The notes beneath the pieces were generated by a model. It made no database searches and was not told the origin of the DNA. It worked only from the letters and a program-made list of their open reading frames with translations. A stretch of DNA of 64,000 nucleotides from Bosea sp. OAE506. GTDB lineage: Bacteria; Pseudomonadota; Alphaproteobacteria; Rhizobiales; Beijerinckiaceae. Positions 27,983-36,855 of the stretch are shown piece by piece. Numbering within the stretch: position 1 is the stretch's first letter; every line of letters starts with the position of its first letter. Location of the stretch: positions 1,303,001 through 1,367,000 of the forward strand of contig NZ_JBEPOB010000001.1 of NCBI RefSeq assembly GCF_040546595.1. The letters are read 5' to 3'. Made by a program: the position numbers and the translations under genes.

Positions 27983-28591
27983 CTAGCCCGCCGACCGCAC
28001 TGCCTTTTCATCGAGATCAAATTCCAACTGCTGCATATGCCGAAATCGGAACATGCCTTCTAAGAGGTAATCCTCTCCCTCCTCGCGGAACTGTCGTTTG
28101 AAGTTTTTGATGGCCGCCCTCGTGATGACGAACTGCCCCAGCCCGCTTGCGTCCTTGATACGACCCGCAAGCTCAGTATGGCCAAGGATGATACTCATAC
28201 ATAACCGGTCGAGTGGCGTGGCGTACGTGCGCGCAGCCGTCTGGAGTGGAAGCGCGTCGTCGGGACAGTCTGTCAGCTCAGGAGCGCCCCTTCCTAGGAG
28301 TTCGAGAAACTTTTCAATATGATCACGGCGAAACGCATATTCGTGGCGATCACCGCCACCCTTTACAACTGGGGTGAAAAAGCCTGACTTGATGAAACGC
28401 TGAACGCTCAGATGGCCTGCGCCGAGAATTCTTCGGACTTCATCAAAGTTGCATTTTTCTTCTAGCACGCTCCGCAGATTATCTACGAATTCGGCTTCGA
28501 GTCGAAAAGGGAGCCCCTTCCGAACCAGGTCACGATCTCTAGGGGCGAGAAACGTTTGCCTCCCTTTCCGTTGAACCAATGGTAAAACCAT
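27983..28591 (-). CDS. C-terminal part of TniQ/TnsD-like protein in a shifted frame
   Basis: A 202-residue open frame overlapping the end of tniQ in the -1 frame. Its first 35 residues are an out-of-frame reading of tniQ; useful protein starts near GLPFRLEAEFVDNLRSVL. It has a MerR/excisionase-like HTH (DEVRRILGAGHLSVQRFIKSGFFTP, then HEYAFRRDHIEKFL), as found in C-terminal parts of proteobacterial TniQ proteins. Together with tniQ it would give a protein of about 500 residues, the size of TnsD. A true mutation, a programmed shift or a separate coupled gene are all possible. Confidence 0.6.
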   Translation of the reverse strand: MVLPLVQRKGRQTFLAPRDRDLVRKGLPFRLEAEFVDNLRSVLEEKCNFDEVRRILGAGHLSVQRFIKSGFFTPVVKGGGDRHEYAFRRDHIEKFLELLGRGAPELTDCPDDALPLQTAARTYATPLDRLCMSIILGHTELAGRIKDASGLGQFVITRAAIKNFKRQFREEGEDYLLEGMFRFRHMQQLEFDLDEKAVRSAG

Positions 28592-29448
28592 CCGAGCTTC
28601 TTGTTAATCGTAGGGTTCGGATCGTGAGAAAATGCTTCAATATATTTGCTGGGATCACGGGCACGCGATTCGGCCCAGAAACCTGTTGCAAGCATGCTGA
28701 ATCCTCGCGCCCGAACTTCCTCAACAGGTAGTCGGAGATTGGCGGCTGTTTTCCATTTTTTTGAGTAGCCACCGAGCTCAAATGCCCCAACGCGCTCTAT
28801 GACGTCGATGACCTCATCTAACGGCAATTCATCCAGTATCGGAACAAATTTCTTTGTACATACACCGAGACGACCCAAAAGATATGCGTTTGTATCGATG
28901 ATGTGCCGGTCGAAAGCGGTCTTCCTTTCAGCGAGCTCATCAGGCTTTCGCGATGTCATTTGCTCTGAGCAATGCCGACATATACCAACGCTGCTGTCAA
29001 ACCAACTCCAATGATGAGAATTTTCACAGAAACATCGGTCCTCTAAATTGATCCAATGACGAGGGCAGAAGTCTATAAATCTTAGATCCCACCAAAATCG
29101 GTGATAAGGAGCTTCCGCGAGACAGCATCGGCAAACGCGACGCTTCTTGCGCAAAAGATCCCGCCGCAGCCCAATCGTTTGGCCGCGTATCGTGACCTTC
29201 TCGCCGACCGCGAAGCTGAAGGAGTTTAATGCCAGGAGTAACTCATCGCATCCGACCAGTCTTGCCAGCTTATCAATGTTGTACCCGCGCCTAAGGCTGG
29301 CTAGCGAAAAGCCCATTGATCGAGCCATATCGCTGGGAGGAAGGCCATTGATCTCGGCAATGCGAAGGAACAGCCCGTGCGCAGGCTCCTCCGGCTCCGG
29401 CTGTTCCCAACGAGGTACGCCGACAACGTCTTGATTCCAAGAACTCAT
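28483..29448 (-). CDS. tniQ: TniQ/TnsD-family target-selection protein, apparently truncated by frame change
   Basis: A 321-residue protein with the TniQ N-terminus (EPAHGLFLRIAEINGLPPSD). Zinc-finger residues are C106, C108, C109, C128, H131, C139, C141, C157, H159 and C160. TniQ/TnsD recognise the attachment site and recruit TnsC. It starts inside the tnsC stop (ATGA). Near residue 285 (YHWFNGKGGKRFSPLEIV) typical family sequence continues in the other frame, so the last 30 or so residues may be out-of-frame readthrough. Confidence 0.8.
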   Translation of the reverse strand: MSSWNQDVVGVPRWEQPEPEEPAHGLFLRIAEINGLPPSDMARSMGFSLASLRRGYNIDKLARLVGCDELLLALNSFSFAVGEKVTIRGQTIGLRRDLLRKKRRVCRCCLAEAPYHRFWWDLRFIDFCPRHWINLEDRCFCENSHHWSWFDSSVGICRHCSEQMTSRKPDELAERKTAFDRHIIDTNAYLLGRLGVCTKKFVPILDELPLDEVIDVIERVGAFELGGYSKKWKTAANLRLPVEEVRARGFSMLATGFWAESRARDPSKYIEAFSHDPNPTINKKLGWFYHWFNGKGGKRFSPLEIVTWFGRGSLFDSKPNS

Positions 29449-30503
29449 TTGGTGAAATCCGCGACTGGTGCTTTCCGGCCGCGACCCTGCACCGGTCTCG
29501 CTTTCTGAGCCTCGTGCCGAGTTCGATGCAACGAAAACTGCTCCGGCCGAAATTCCTTCACGAGGAAGGGATTAACGTCGTCGTTGATCATGCTGATGTT
29601 CTTGTAGGCCTCGCCTAGAACCTGAACGGTCAAATATGACAAGTTACGGTTTACTGCCAGTTCAGTGGCAGTTTGCGCGATATGTGTTATCCGGCCGATA
29701 TAGCCCGATCCAGCAGAATTCAAACGTAATGCTAAGCCGGGTTGATCCAGACCTGAGGGCTTGTCAAATGGCAACGCGGATTCCAACGCTTGGCAGAACC
29801 GCATGTACTCACCGTCGCTGTTGTCAACATCGTCGCTGAATGGTGGGATTTCGTACTTCGCCGTACAGCGTCGATCCAGCTGTTGATTGGCTGCTAGTAT
29901 CTCCAGCGAATGGGGCAAGCCGAGGCAGACAATTTGTACTTTTGCCTGGATCAGGAGCATCTTCAGCAAGTCTGCCGCCTCATAAGCGGTCGTCCTGGTA
30001 TGACGGTCGATTATGTGGTGCGTTTCGTCAAAAATGATCAGCTTGACCTGCTGCGCCTTCAGATGTCGCATAACGAGGGACATCAGTTCGGCAAAGTTTG
30101 CATTTCGGTTCGCGCGAACGCCGAGGGCCAGCAGTAGGTCGAAAAATAGCCCGCGAAACATAATGCGGGGCCCAACGAAAACCTTCAACACTGGACGAAT
30201 AAACCCGGTCTCGGTTTCCTTGATCAGTCCCCATCGGCCGCTGGAATTAGCGCTGGCTTCCGCAATATATTCCGTGCCGAGTCCCGCGGCTGTCTCGTGC
30301 AGAAACTCATCCGCCACCGTGGTTTTACCGGCGCCCGGCTCCCCAACGATAAAAGCACAGGTCCCTTCCTGCCTAGTGCCCCAGTTTTGATATGTGTCAC
30401 TGAGTTTACTGGTTGCCTCGAAGAAGGGAGTTGTATTAACGAGCAGGTTTCCAATCGACGCCAGACGCTCGTGCCGAGAAAGTGCAGACTTAACCATCCT
30501 CAA
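29445..30503 (-). CDS. tnsC: TniB/TnsC-family AAA+ transposition regulator
   Basis: A 352-residue protein with Walker A GEPGAGKTT (residues 54-62), Walker B LIIFDETHH (D159, E160) and further AAA+ motifs. TnsC polymerises on DNA with ATP and couples target choice by TniQ to activation of the TnsA/TnsB transposase. It overlaps both neighbours by ATGA, a tight operon. The C-terminal part is basic (RPVQGRGRKAP). Confidence 0.88.
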   Translation of the reverse strand: MRMVKSALSRHERLASIGNLLVNTTPFFEATSKLSDTYQNWGTRQEGTCAFIVGEPGAGKTTVADEFLHETAAGLGTEYIAEASANSSGRWGLIKETETGFIRPVLKVFVGPRIMFRGLFFDLLLALGVRANRNANFAELMSLVMRHLKAQQVKLIIFDETHHIIDRHTRTTAYEAADLLKMLLIQAKVQIVCLGLPHSLEILAANQQLDRRCTAKYEIPPFSDDVDNSDGEYMRFCQALESALPFDKPSGLDQPGLALRLNSAGSGYIGRITHIAQTATELAVNRNLSYLTVQVLGEAYKNISMINDDVNPFLVKEFRPEQFSLHRTRHEAQKARPVQGRGRKAPVADFTK

Positions 30504-32605
30504 ATCCTTGCTCTTCGCGTTGTGACGACTAATCTATGAGGCTTAGCCCCTTCGACTTCATGGAAATCCGATACATAATTAATTGTACCAATTTGATCTG
30601 TGCGTTCCGCGCGAGCTTCTTCGGCGGTCAAGGGAGCCACACGCGGAAGTGCCTTCTGGGACTGGGGCGGATACCCCTGTCCATGCACGTGGTTGCCAAT
30701 AGCCAGCTCGCTTGCGTCTAGGTCTACGCGTTCTGGGGCTAAGTGCTCGGACGGCTTCCGGCCATCCATCATAAAGCGCCCGAGACGTTTTGATGCGCCC
30801 GATTTTTTTCTGCTCTTTACAAGTTCGTCGACGAATTCGAAAAGCTCGCGTCTCGCCCGAGAAATGGCGTCGCGGCGTTCTTCGTCCGGCTCGCTTATCT
30901 CATCCGCTCTCTTCTTGATGACCAGCCATTGGTGGTAGGTGAGCCCCTTGGCATCGTCGCCCTCAAGGTTTCCGGCTATCCACTTCCTAGTCTGGGGATC
31001 AAAAACATGGATTACGTCCAATGCGAGCGGATCCAGCCGGACCTGAACGTCGACGCTCCTCCCGAGCCTGTTGCGCAAGGCCGAGAATTCTTTGGAATTC
31101 CAATATAGATCCTTGAAACGGATGCCTTGGCTATTCAGCGTCCGCGGCACCACTAGCCCTGTGAGCGGCGCCAATAATTCGCGGGGAGGCGGCAGCTTAA
31201 CGCCGCATATGCTGATACCCCGTCTCCACCTATCCATTGGAGCCTCACCCGTCGCCGAGTGTTGTTCCTGGTGATAAATGTCGACAATCCACTTGGTAAC
31301 TACCCAATTTACCTCCGCGAGGGACAAGATCGCCTCGTCTTCGGCCTTGTATCCCTTGCGTTGGACTACGTTTGAAAATGTTGTCCCCGGGAGAGTGTGG
31401 ATGACTTGATGTTCCAGCTTCCCGAACCACCGCTCGATCTTGCCCTTCAGTTGCGGCCGCCTGCGCGGCAGTGGGACCAGGGTCATATTCAATGCGGCCT
31501 CGGTGGCTCGCATCGATTCAGAGAGGAAATCCTTTCCGCCGTCGGTGAACAGCTTGTCCGGCACTCCCTGGCAGTCCCAAGTTTCGTTGATGCCCCCCAT
31601 GTCCTGGAGAGCATTGTCTTTCGGCATGACAGCGTGTTGCAAGGCCAACATGGTGCTGGTCCACGAAGGCGGATGGAAGGTCAGTGAAAAGCCGATGATG
31701 CAGCGGCTATAGCGGTCGATCAGGGCGCTCAGCCATGGTCGCCCGAGAAGGGTCTTGTCCTCAACAACCTGAACGTCGAGCGGGGTGTGGTCAATTTCGA
31801 CTTCGGCGAGCGGATAGTCGCCTTGGGGACCGATCCCGATCGCAGCGAGAATGCGATCGGCGTCCTCCCGAGAGTACCGACGGCTTAGAAGATCATATTG
31901 CTCGCGGCGCTTTAACGCCTTGCTGATTGCATTCTTGCCGACGATATCTTTCTGACCAAGGTCCGGAACCACAAGTCCCTCACGCCTTGAGCGGGCGCGG
32001 ATGCGATCGGTGGCACGGCGGCGGGTTTCGGCCTCCGATCCACGCGTGCCTACGGCATACACTTCATTGATCGCGTGATTGATCTCGTCGTCCATCCATT
32101 TGGGACGGCGAAGTCCGCGTCGCCCTTTCTTGAAGTTGAGCGGAACTAGAACCCGGATGTCGCGCCCGGCTATGGCCCAATTGCGATACCACTCGCGAAC
32201 ACTGCGTGCCGACGGCGTCCCGGTAGATAGCACGCTCGTTTGGGCAACCTGGTCGATGACCCCTTCGATGATGGCCTTTTTGAACCGATCTCGTTCAACT
32301 ACCTTGTCCAAGGCGGCAACGAACCGCCGGCGCTCTTCAGCTATTTGCCTCTCAGCTGCAGTGAAAGTGCCCCAGTCTGTCTCCAGAAGGAGCCGACGCT
32401 CCTCCTCGATGGCCCGGAATGAAGCCTCGCTGGTGAGACGAGATTCCCTAGCCATCCGAAGCTGAGCGGCGTTCGGCAGCCTGATCTGGTGGCCCGTCGC
32501 TTTCTCGGTAAAAACGCGGCCGTGCTCTTCGATCGGTCCTACAATAAACGAGCGCCCATCAATTCGGACGGGCACACCTGATTGCAGGCGGAGAGCGATA
32601 TCCAT
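30500..32605 (-). CDS. tnsB: TnsB/TniA-type DDE transposase
   Basis: A 701-residue protein. The N-terminal half binds transposon ends (HTH-rich, about residues 90-240). The integrase core carries the catalytic triad D272 (VEIDHTPLD), D355 (FTDGGKDF) and E391 (GKIERWFG). A Mu-type C-terminal beta-barrel and a tail for TnsC contact follow. It cuts the 3' ends and joins them to the target. All three catalytic residues are present, so the enzyme may be active. Confidence 0.93.
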   Translation of the reverse strand: MDIALRLQSGVPVRIDGRSFIVGPIEEHGRVFTEKATGHQIRLPNAAQLRMARESRLTSEASFRAIEEERRLLLETDWGTFTAAERQIAEERRRFVAALDKVVERDRFKKAIIEGVIDQVAQTSVLSTGTPSARSVREWYRNWAIAGRDIRVLVPLNFKKGRRGLRRPKWMDDEINHAINEVYAVGTRGSEAETRRRATDRIRARSRREGLVVPDLGQKDIVGKNAISKALKRREQYDLLSRRYSREDADRILAAIGIGPQGDYPLAEVEIDHTPLDVQVVEDKTLLGRPWLSALIDRYSRCIIGFSLTFHPPSWTSTMLALQHAVMPKDNALQDMGGINETWDCQGVPDKLFTDGGKDFLSESMRATEAALNMTLVPLPRRRPQLKGKIERWFGKLEHQVIHTLPGTTFSNVVQRKGYKAEDEAILSLAEVNWVVTKWIVDIYHQEQHSATGEAPMDRWRRGISICGVKLPPPRELLAPLTGLVVPRTLNSQGIRFKDLYWNSKEFSALRNRLGRSVDVQVRLDPLALDVIHVFDPQTRKWIAGNLEGDDAKGLTYHQWLVIKKRADEISEPDEERRDAISRARRELFEFVDELVKSRKKSGASKRLGRFMMDGRKPSEHLAPERVDLDASELAIGNHVHGQGYPPQSQKALPRVAPLTAEEARAERTDQIGTINYVSDFHEVEGAKPHRLVVTTRRARI

Positions 32606-32620
32606 GGTGCACCAGTGAAA

Positions 32621-33280
32621 CTAGAGGAGACGAAGCGTCGACGATCGCGAAAAGCGTGATCTGCGGTCCATGAGCGCATGGCCCAGCCAGTCCATCGTTA
32701 TTGCTAGGCTGAACCCATCCACATCCGGCCCGAGTGCTGTCTGAAAACCGATGACGGAAGGGTCGGGCATGGAGCGCAGCGCATCCCGCCCACGAAGGAT
32801 GAGAGCCGAGTTGTGGCGGAGAGACGAGTGCCGGCAGAGAAGCCTGGCATTGTAGAGAGCAGGTTGAACGCGGATCTCGGACTCGGTAAGGAGCCGGAAA
32901 TTGAACCCCTTTCGCTCTGCTGCGTCTTTGAGGGCCTTGAAGCGCTCGGCCGCGTCAGCACGCGCGAGAAGATCTGCCGGATACAGACGCTTCAACGTCT
33001 TTACTTCGACGAGTTCGGGCTTTACGCCGGTTCGCTCGATCATAAAGTCGGGCGTCCATTTTCGAGGTCGCCCATTGTGCCGATATTCCAAGCTAACGGG
33101 CTGGCTCTCTACATTGACGATGGTGCGATCAAATGCGTCGAGCATCATCAGAGCGTCTAGTTCGAGCAAAGATTCGCATTGTACGAGTCTGCCATCCGAC
33201 CGAGCTACAGGGTGTTCTCCGCGATAGCCGTCGCGACTGTAAGGAATTACGTTTCGTCTTTTGAACGGAAGATTCGACAT
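32621..33280 (-). CDS. tnsA: TnsA-type transposon endonuclease
   Basis: About 219 residues from the ATG at 33280; an ATG at 33295 gives five more. The restriction-enzyme-like core has E45 (LLELDAL), D83 (TPDFMI) and the ExK pair E97/K99 (VEVKTLK), numbered from the longer start. TnsA cuts the 5' ends, so transposition is cut-and-paste rather than replicative. The C-terminal segment should contact TnsC. The gene is 15 bases upstream of tnsB. TnsA separates this module from Tn5053-type elements. Confidence 0.87.
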   Translation of the reverse strand: MSNLPFKRRNVIPYSRDGYRGEHPVARSDGRLVQCESLLELDALMMLDAFDRTIVNVESQPVSLEYRHNGRPRKWTPDFMIERTGVKPELVEVKTLKRLYPADLLARADAAERFKALKDAAERKGFNFRLLTESEIRVQPALYNARLLCRHSSLRHNSALILRGRDALRSMPDPSVIGFQTALGPDVDGFSLAITMDWLGHALMDRRSRFSRSSTLRLL

Positions 33281-33295
33281 TCGGTAAAGCCCCAT

Positions 33296-33685
33296 ATCTG
33301 CGGTGGAATGACCTAATGGAAGCCCCCTATGATTCTTAGGCTACCTTTAGGTTCAGCAATAATAGTAATAGGGCTATATTCAAACTCCCATATGATCGAT
33401 CGATATGATTTATACTCACGCTTTGCACTAGTAATTTGATTTTGGCTTACGGTTTTGGTTAGATGTACTCACTGTTGCGTATCATCCAGAAAATTAGCGA
33501 GTGCTTAATTCTGTGGCCGTGACCTGCGCCAAGAGGCGGTAAGGGACGGTATCGTTTCGCAATCCTTACGAGCTGGCTTCGGCTCAAAGGACAGCTGGGC
33601 CGGCAGGCGAAGTGCCAAAATGGGGGGGCTCGCGGCGGGGCAACGGTTCCGCGACATGCCGCGGCTAAGGAAAACCACCGGTCTA
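33296..33685. other. AT-rich noncoding region upstream of tnsA, possible right end
   Basis: No supported gene is seen. The part from 33340 to 33480 is strikingly AT-rich for this genome and contains the perfect palindrome ATCGATCGAT (33395-33404) within CATATG...ATATG. Two similar short strings, ATACTCACGCTTTGC (about 33413) and GTACTCACTGTTGCG (about 33463), could be TnsB sites or a promoter/operator. The right end of the element probably lies here. Confidence 0.4.
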
Positions 33686-35302
33686 TCAATGGAGGCAGTC
33701 CGCACGCATGCGATCTCTGGCTCTGAGAATGGCCTCGATGGCTCGCTTGAGTGGACGAATTGAGCCGCCCCGCCATTGACGCGCCAACGCGGCAACCTCA
33801 ATCTGATCAAGCGGGTCGATGAACCGAGTGTGGATTCCTTGGTCCATGGCAATAGTCTGGAGAATGTCGGGGACCAGTGCCTCGAGGTGCCGCAGCTCCG
33901 GTTTCGGGAACTCTATGATACGGAAGCGATCGAGAAGCGGGCCCGGCAAACGGCTCAGTTCGTTTGCCGTCGCGATGATGGAGACATGCCGCAGATCAAG
34001 TTCCACCTGCAGGCAGGGATCCGGAAATCGCGATGCTGTTTCTGGCTCCATGAATTGTAGCATCGAGTCCCAAAGCCGACCGTAATCTTGTCGGGAGGTG
34101 GCTTTGTCGATCTCATCGACCAGCACGATTGGGTTGGCCTGTCGGAAGCGCGCTACTGCCATGAAGGGACGGCACGGTTCGCTCGTGCTCCACCGCCGCT
34201 CGGTGCCGCTGAAGCCGGAGCTAAAGTCATTTGCGCCATCGACCCGCATGAGGCCGACATTGAGCTGATCCGCGAGAATTCGGACGAACGTGCTTTTCCC
34301 CGACCCTGGAGGTCCAACCAGCAGTATTGGCGAGAAGTGGACAAATGGCTTGGTCGTTACATCCGTGAGAACGCGGGTGGCCGCATGTTCGGCATATGGG
34401 AATTTTCTGATCAACGCGTGTCGCACAGGCGCCAGCGCAGGCACCTTGATGAGTGGAAATATGGCACCGATCGCGTCGACGAACGGTTTGACGGCATCCT
34501 TGCCCGCCTTGGAGCCCGTAATGGCGGGACACACCATCACTGCGTCGGCTAGTTGAGGCCCTTCTGGTCTCGTTAGCCGATCGCTCACGTTAGCAACCAC
34601 CGGCCTGATCAAGGAACTCGGTATGGAGACCTTGTCATTGAGGTTCCTCATCAACCGGGGGGACCCTCCTAGCTGACGCGCCAATTCTGCAAGCGATCGA
34701 CAGTTATTCTCCGGCGCGGTGTTTCCTGCAGCTAACATAGACATGCCGATGGCCAGATCGGTCGTTTCACTCTCTATCTCGCCAAGGATCTTTCGGACCT
34801 TGTCGATCAGGTCACCGACGCCCTGTTGATCAAGCACCACCTCAGGGGGGAGGTTGTCGAAAATTGTCTCCGGAAGCGGGCGCGACTCCTCGATGCGGAC
34901 CGCGCATCGGAGCTCTGCGAGTTGGCCAACGCTGTGCCACAAGCGATTGGTCAGGCGGGAAGCCGATAGCAGTTCATTGGCTGCGGCTGTCATGAGCACC
35001 ATGCAGTCGGCCAGCTCGCTTGCGGCCGGACTTTTTGCTGCAAGTTTATCCAGCCCTCGTACTAACCTTGTGGTGTGACGGTAGGCGTTCTGCATGTCAG
35101 GCCACGGACGAGCCAATGAGGTCCGCCCGGTCGCTGATTTTACCCACATCCGGGCTTGCGGAAGGAAGGCAGGCCGAAACCGTACGATGTCCTCCGCAAT
35201 GGCAGCGGGCTCAAGCGATGTCGCGACCGAGGGATTCAAACCGATGCGCACGATGCGGGGGCACGCCATCAGGATAGTTGCTCTCAAGCTATTGGAGCGC
35301 AT
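33686..35302 (-). CDS. Lon-type AAA+ ATPase without protease domain
   Basis: About 538 residues from the ATG at 35302, which overlaps the previous stop by 14 bases and follows a G-rich ribosome site; the open frame reaches 35374. The N-terminal 300 residues are helical and unrecognised. The AAA+ core has Walker A GPPGSGKST (about 330-338), Walker B IVLVDEIDK (about 392-400), sensor-1 IIATAN and an Arg-finger region LLDRFRIIEFP. These look like the Lon ATPase, but no Ser-Lys protease domain follows. It could remodel nucleic acid or protein complexes with the two upstream proteins. Confidence 0.8.
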   Translation of the reverse strand: MRSNSLRATILMACPRIVRIGLNPSVATSLEPAAIAEDIVRFRPAFLPQARMWVKSATGRTSLARPWPDMQNAYRHTTRLVRGLDKLAAKSPAASELADCMVLMTAAANELLSASRLTNRLWHSVGQLAELRCAVRIEESRPLPETIFDNLPPEVVLDQQGVGDLIDKVRKILGEIESETTDLAIGMSMLAAGNTAPENNCRSLAELARQLGGSPRLMRNLNDKVSIPSSLIRPVVANVSDRLTRPEGPQLADAVMVCPAITGSKAGKDAVKPFVDAIGAIFPLIKVPALAPVRHALIRKFPYAEHAATRVLTDVTTKPFVHFSPILLVGPPGSGKSTFVRILADQLNVGLMRVDGANDFSSGFSGTERRWSTSEPCRPFMAVARFRQANPIVLVDEIDKATSRQDYGRLWDSMLQFMEPETASRFPDPCLQVELDLRHVSIIATANELSRLPGPLLDRFRIIEFPKPELRHLEALVPDILQTIAMDQGIHTRFIDPLDQIEVAALARQWRGGSIRPLKRAIEAILRARDRMRADCLH

Positions 35303-35750
35303 TGCCGCCCCCCCCGTCTGTAACGCCCACGTTGCCGCCATCGGCACGTTCGGGCCGCCAGCGATTCCAATCATCGAGCAGCTGTGAAGAGATGGGATCT
35401 CGCTTCAAAGCGAACATCATCAGTACGCGCGCGGTTGGATCGCCCTGGAGCGCGTGCAGAAGCACGAGCGACATGCTGACATCGATCGCAACCTGCGACG
35501 CAGCTGGCTTCATGAGCAGCTTGAGGGCCTGGCCGACCACCTGCGATGGAGAGCCAGCGCCGTCTTCGGTATGAAGGTCGGCCGGGCCGATGGGCCTGAA
35601 GATTTGCACCAGGTCGTTAAGGCCCGCGGCTATCCCAGCTTCGATGCACTTGACGGGTGAAAGTGTTCGCCATGCGATCAAGCTTGTCGCCCGCCGAACC
35701 CGGTAGCGTGGATTGCGAGAATTCGTGTCAGCAACGGATCGAACTGGCAT
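35289..35750 (-). CDS. Hypothetical protein, middle gene of the AAA+ operon
   Basis: A 153-residue protein I do not recognise. It starts at the ATG at 35750 after GGGGACCGT and is coupled to the ATPase by a 14-base overlap. A helical middle part (VVGQALKLLMKPAASQVAIDVSMSL) precedes a charged tail with DWNRWRPERADGG. No signal peptide or membrane segment is clear. Its position between two larger genes argues for a subunit of one complex. Confidence 0.65.
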   Translation of the reverse strand: MPVRSVADTNSRNPRYRVRRATSLIAWRTLSPVKCIEAGIAAGLNDLVQIFRPIGPADLHTEDGAGSPSQVVGQALKLLMKPAASQVAIDVSMSLVLLHALQGDPTARVLMMFALKRDPISSQLLDDWNRWRPERADGGNVGVTDGGGGNALQ

Positions 35751-35798
35751 ACGGTCCCCGGCTTTCGAACTGATGGAGCGGCGAATTGTGGTTCCATC

Positions 35799-36689
35799 TC
35801 ACTGAACCGGAGTGGATTTTGATGGGTCGAATGGTCGGCCCAGCCGGTACCAGCGCGAGAGCGTTCTGGCCCAGGTTTGACCGTCACTTGCGTAAACCTG
35901 CGAGGTCATGATGAGATTTTCGATGGACGGATGCCCAGCTACGAAGCCGGCGAGCACGGGAACCTGGTGAGGAACTTTAGACCACCCAGTCAGCACCGGA
36001 GCGGTCAGCAGATCCTCCGCGATGGGAGCGACACCTTCCTCAATCGCCTCGATATCGTCAGCGAGTTCCCGCAAACGGTCGCCAATGCCCCGCTCATCGA
36101 ACTTGATGCCCGGTTGGTCTGGGTCATCGGTCAAGGCGATTGCTAGCTGAACTGCTAACCGCCGAAGCCGCGGCAAATCGTGGAAGTCTAGGAGCGCGTC
36201 CGTTTCCCTGCGGTTCAGCGCGGGAACCGCCGCTGAAAGCACTTTGGCATCCGTATGCCGGAATGCCTCCGCAGCTTTTCCAATAGCTACGCTGTGGTCG
36301 GCGTGCCCCCAACGCAGCACCGAGATAGAGCGAGGTATGGATTGAATCGCCGCAATGGCCATCAGTTCATGAGCGCGCGTGGCTTCAACGACGATGACAA
36401 ACCTCACACCCTTGGTCAGAAGCCAACTGAGGTTCGCGACATGGGTCACGATAACGACGTGTTGGTGTTCTCGAAGCGCGGATCGCACCGCGGCTTCAAA
36501 ATCGCATCCTCTCTCGACCTGTTGGATGGAGTTTGCGATCCTTTGTGCGGTCAAGAATGGCGAGTCGGATCCATCGCCGACGCCTAGAATCGCCGCCGGC
36601 TGGCTCAAAGCCGAGAACCCAGTTGCTGCGAGCAGCGCCGCGTAAGTAGGGGCAGACATGCCATCGGTACCCAAGAAGGCAACAAGCAT
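35799..36689 (-). CDS. Hypothetical protein, first gene of the AAA+ operon
   Basis: A 296-residue protein from the ATG at 36689, with an excellent ribosome site CCGGAGG. The first 130 residues resemble a P-loop ParA/MinD-like fold in outline: LVAFLGTDGMSAPTYAALLA at the place of the nucleotide loop and HVVIVTH...FVIVVEATRAHELM as beta strands. There is no Lys-Ser/Thr Walker A, so it would be nucleotide-free or differently built. The rest is helical. I cannot assign a function. Confidence 0.65.
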   Translation of the reverse strand: MLVAFLGTDGMSAPTYAALLAATGFSALSQPAAILGVGDGSDSPFLTAQRIANSIQQVERGCDFEAAVRSALREHQHVVIVTHVANLSWLLTKGVRFVIVVEATRAHELMAIAAIQSIPRSISVLRWGHADHSVAIGKAAEAFRHTDAKVLSAAVPALNRRETDALLDFHDLPRLRRLAVQLAIALTDDPDQPGIKFDERGIGDRLRELADDIEAIEEGVAPIAEDLLTAPVLTGWSKVPHQVPVLAGFVAGHPSIENLIMTSQVYASDGQTWARTLSRWYRLGRPFDPSKSTPVQ

Positions 36690-36855
36690 CGAACCTCCGG
36701 AAGTCTCTGGAGTGCCTGGTGACGCATCGAGGCTCCTCGTTGGCCAAGGCACCAGACCGTCTGCTGAATTATTTTGGAATTATAGCAGTAGCATCAAAAT
36801 TTTTCATCTAGGAAACGGTCCCCGCACTTCTGTCCTGTCCTCTGGGCTGGTTCCA

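Larger units (their letters stand above)
27700..33500 (-). mobile_element. Tn7-like transposition module (tnsA-tnsB-tnsC-tniQ), ends approximate
   Basis: Four minus-strand genes in the Tn7 order encode a TnsA-type endonuclease, a DDE transposase, an AAA+ regulator and a TniQ target-selector. tnsB/tnsC/tniQ overlap by ATGA. Base composition is visibly lower in GC than the flanks. The left limit is near dsbB and the right limit is in the AT-rich stretch at 33.3-33.5 kb; the ends and target duplication were not determined. Cargo might extend to 37-39 kb. No cas gene or CRISPR array is present. Confidence 0.75.

Noticed and set aside
27775..28101. Plus-strand open frame near the transposon left side
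   Set aside because: It spans the hairpin and the antisense of tniQ's C-terminal frame, without recognisable content.
33459..33776. Minus-strand open frame upstream of tnsA
   Set aside because: It overlaps the AAA+ gene in another frame and has an Arg/Pro-rich random-like composition.
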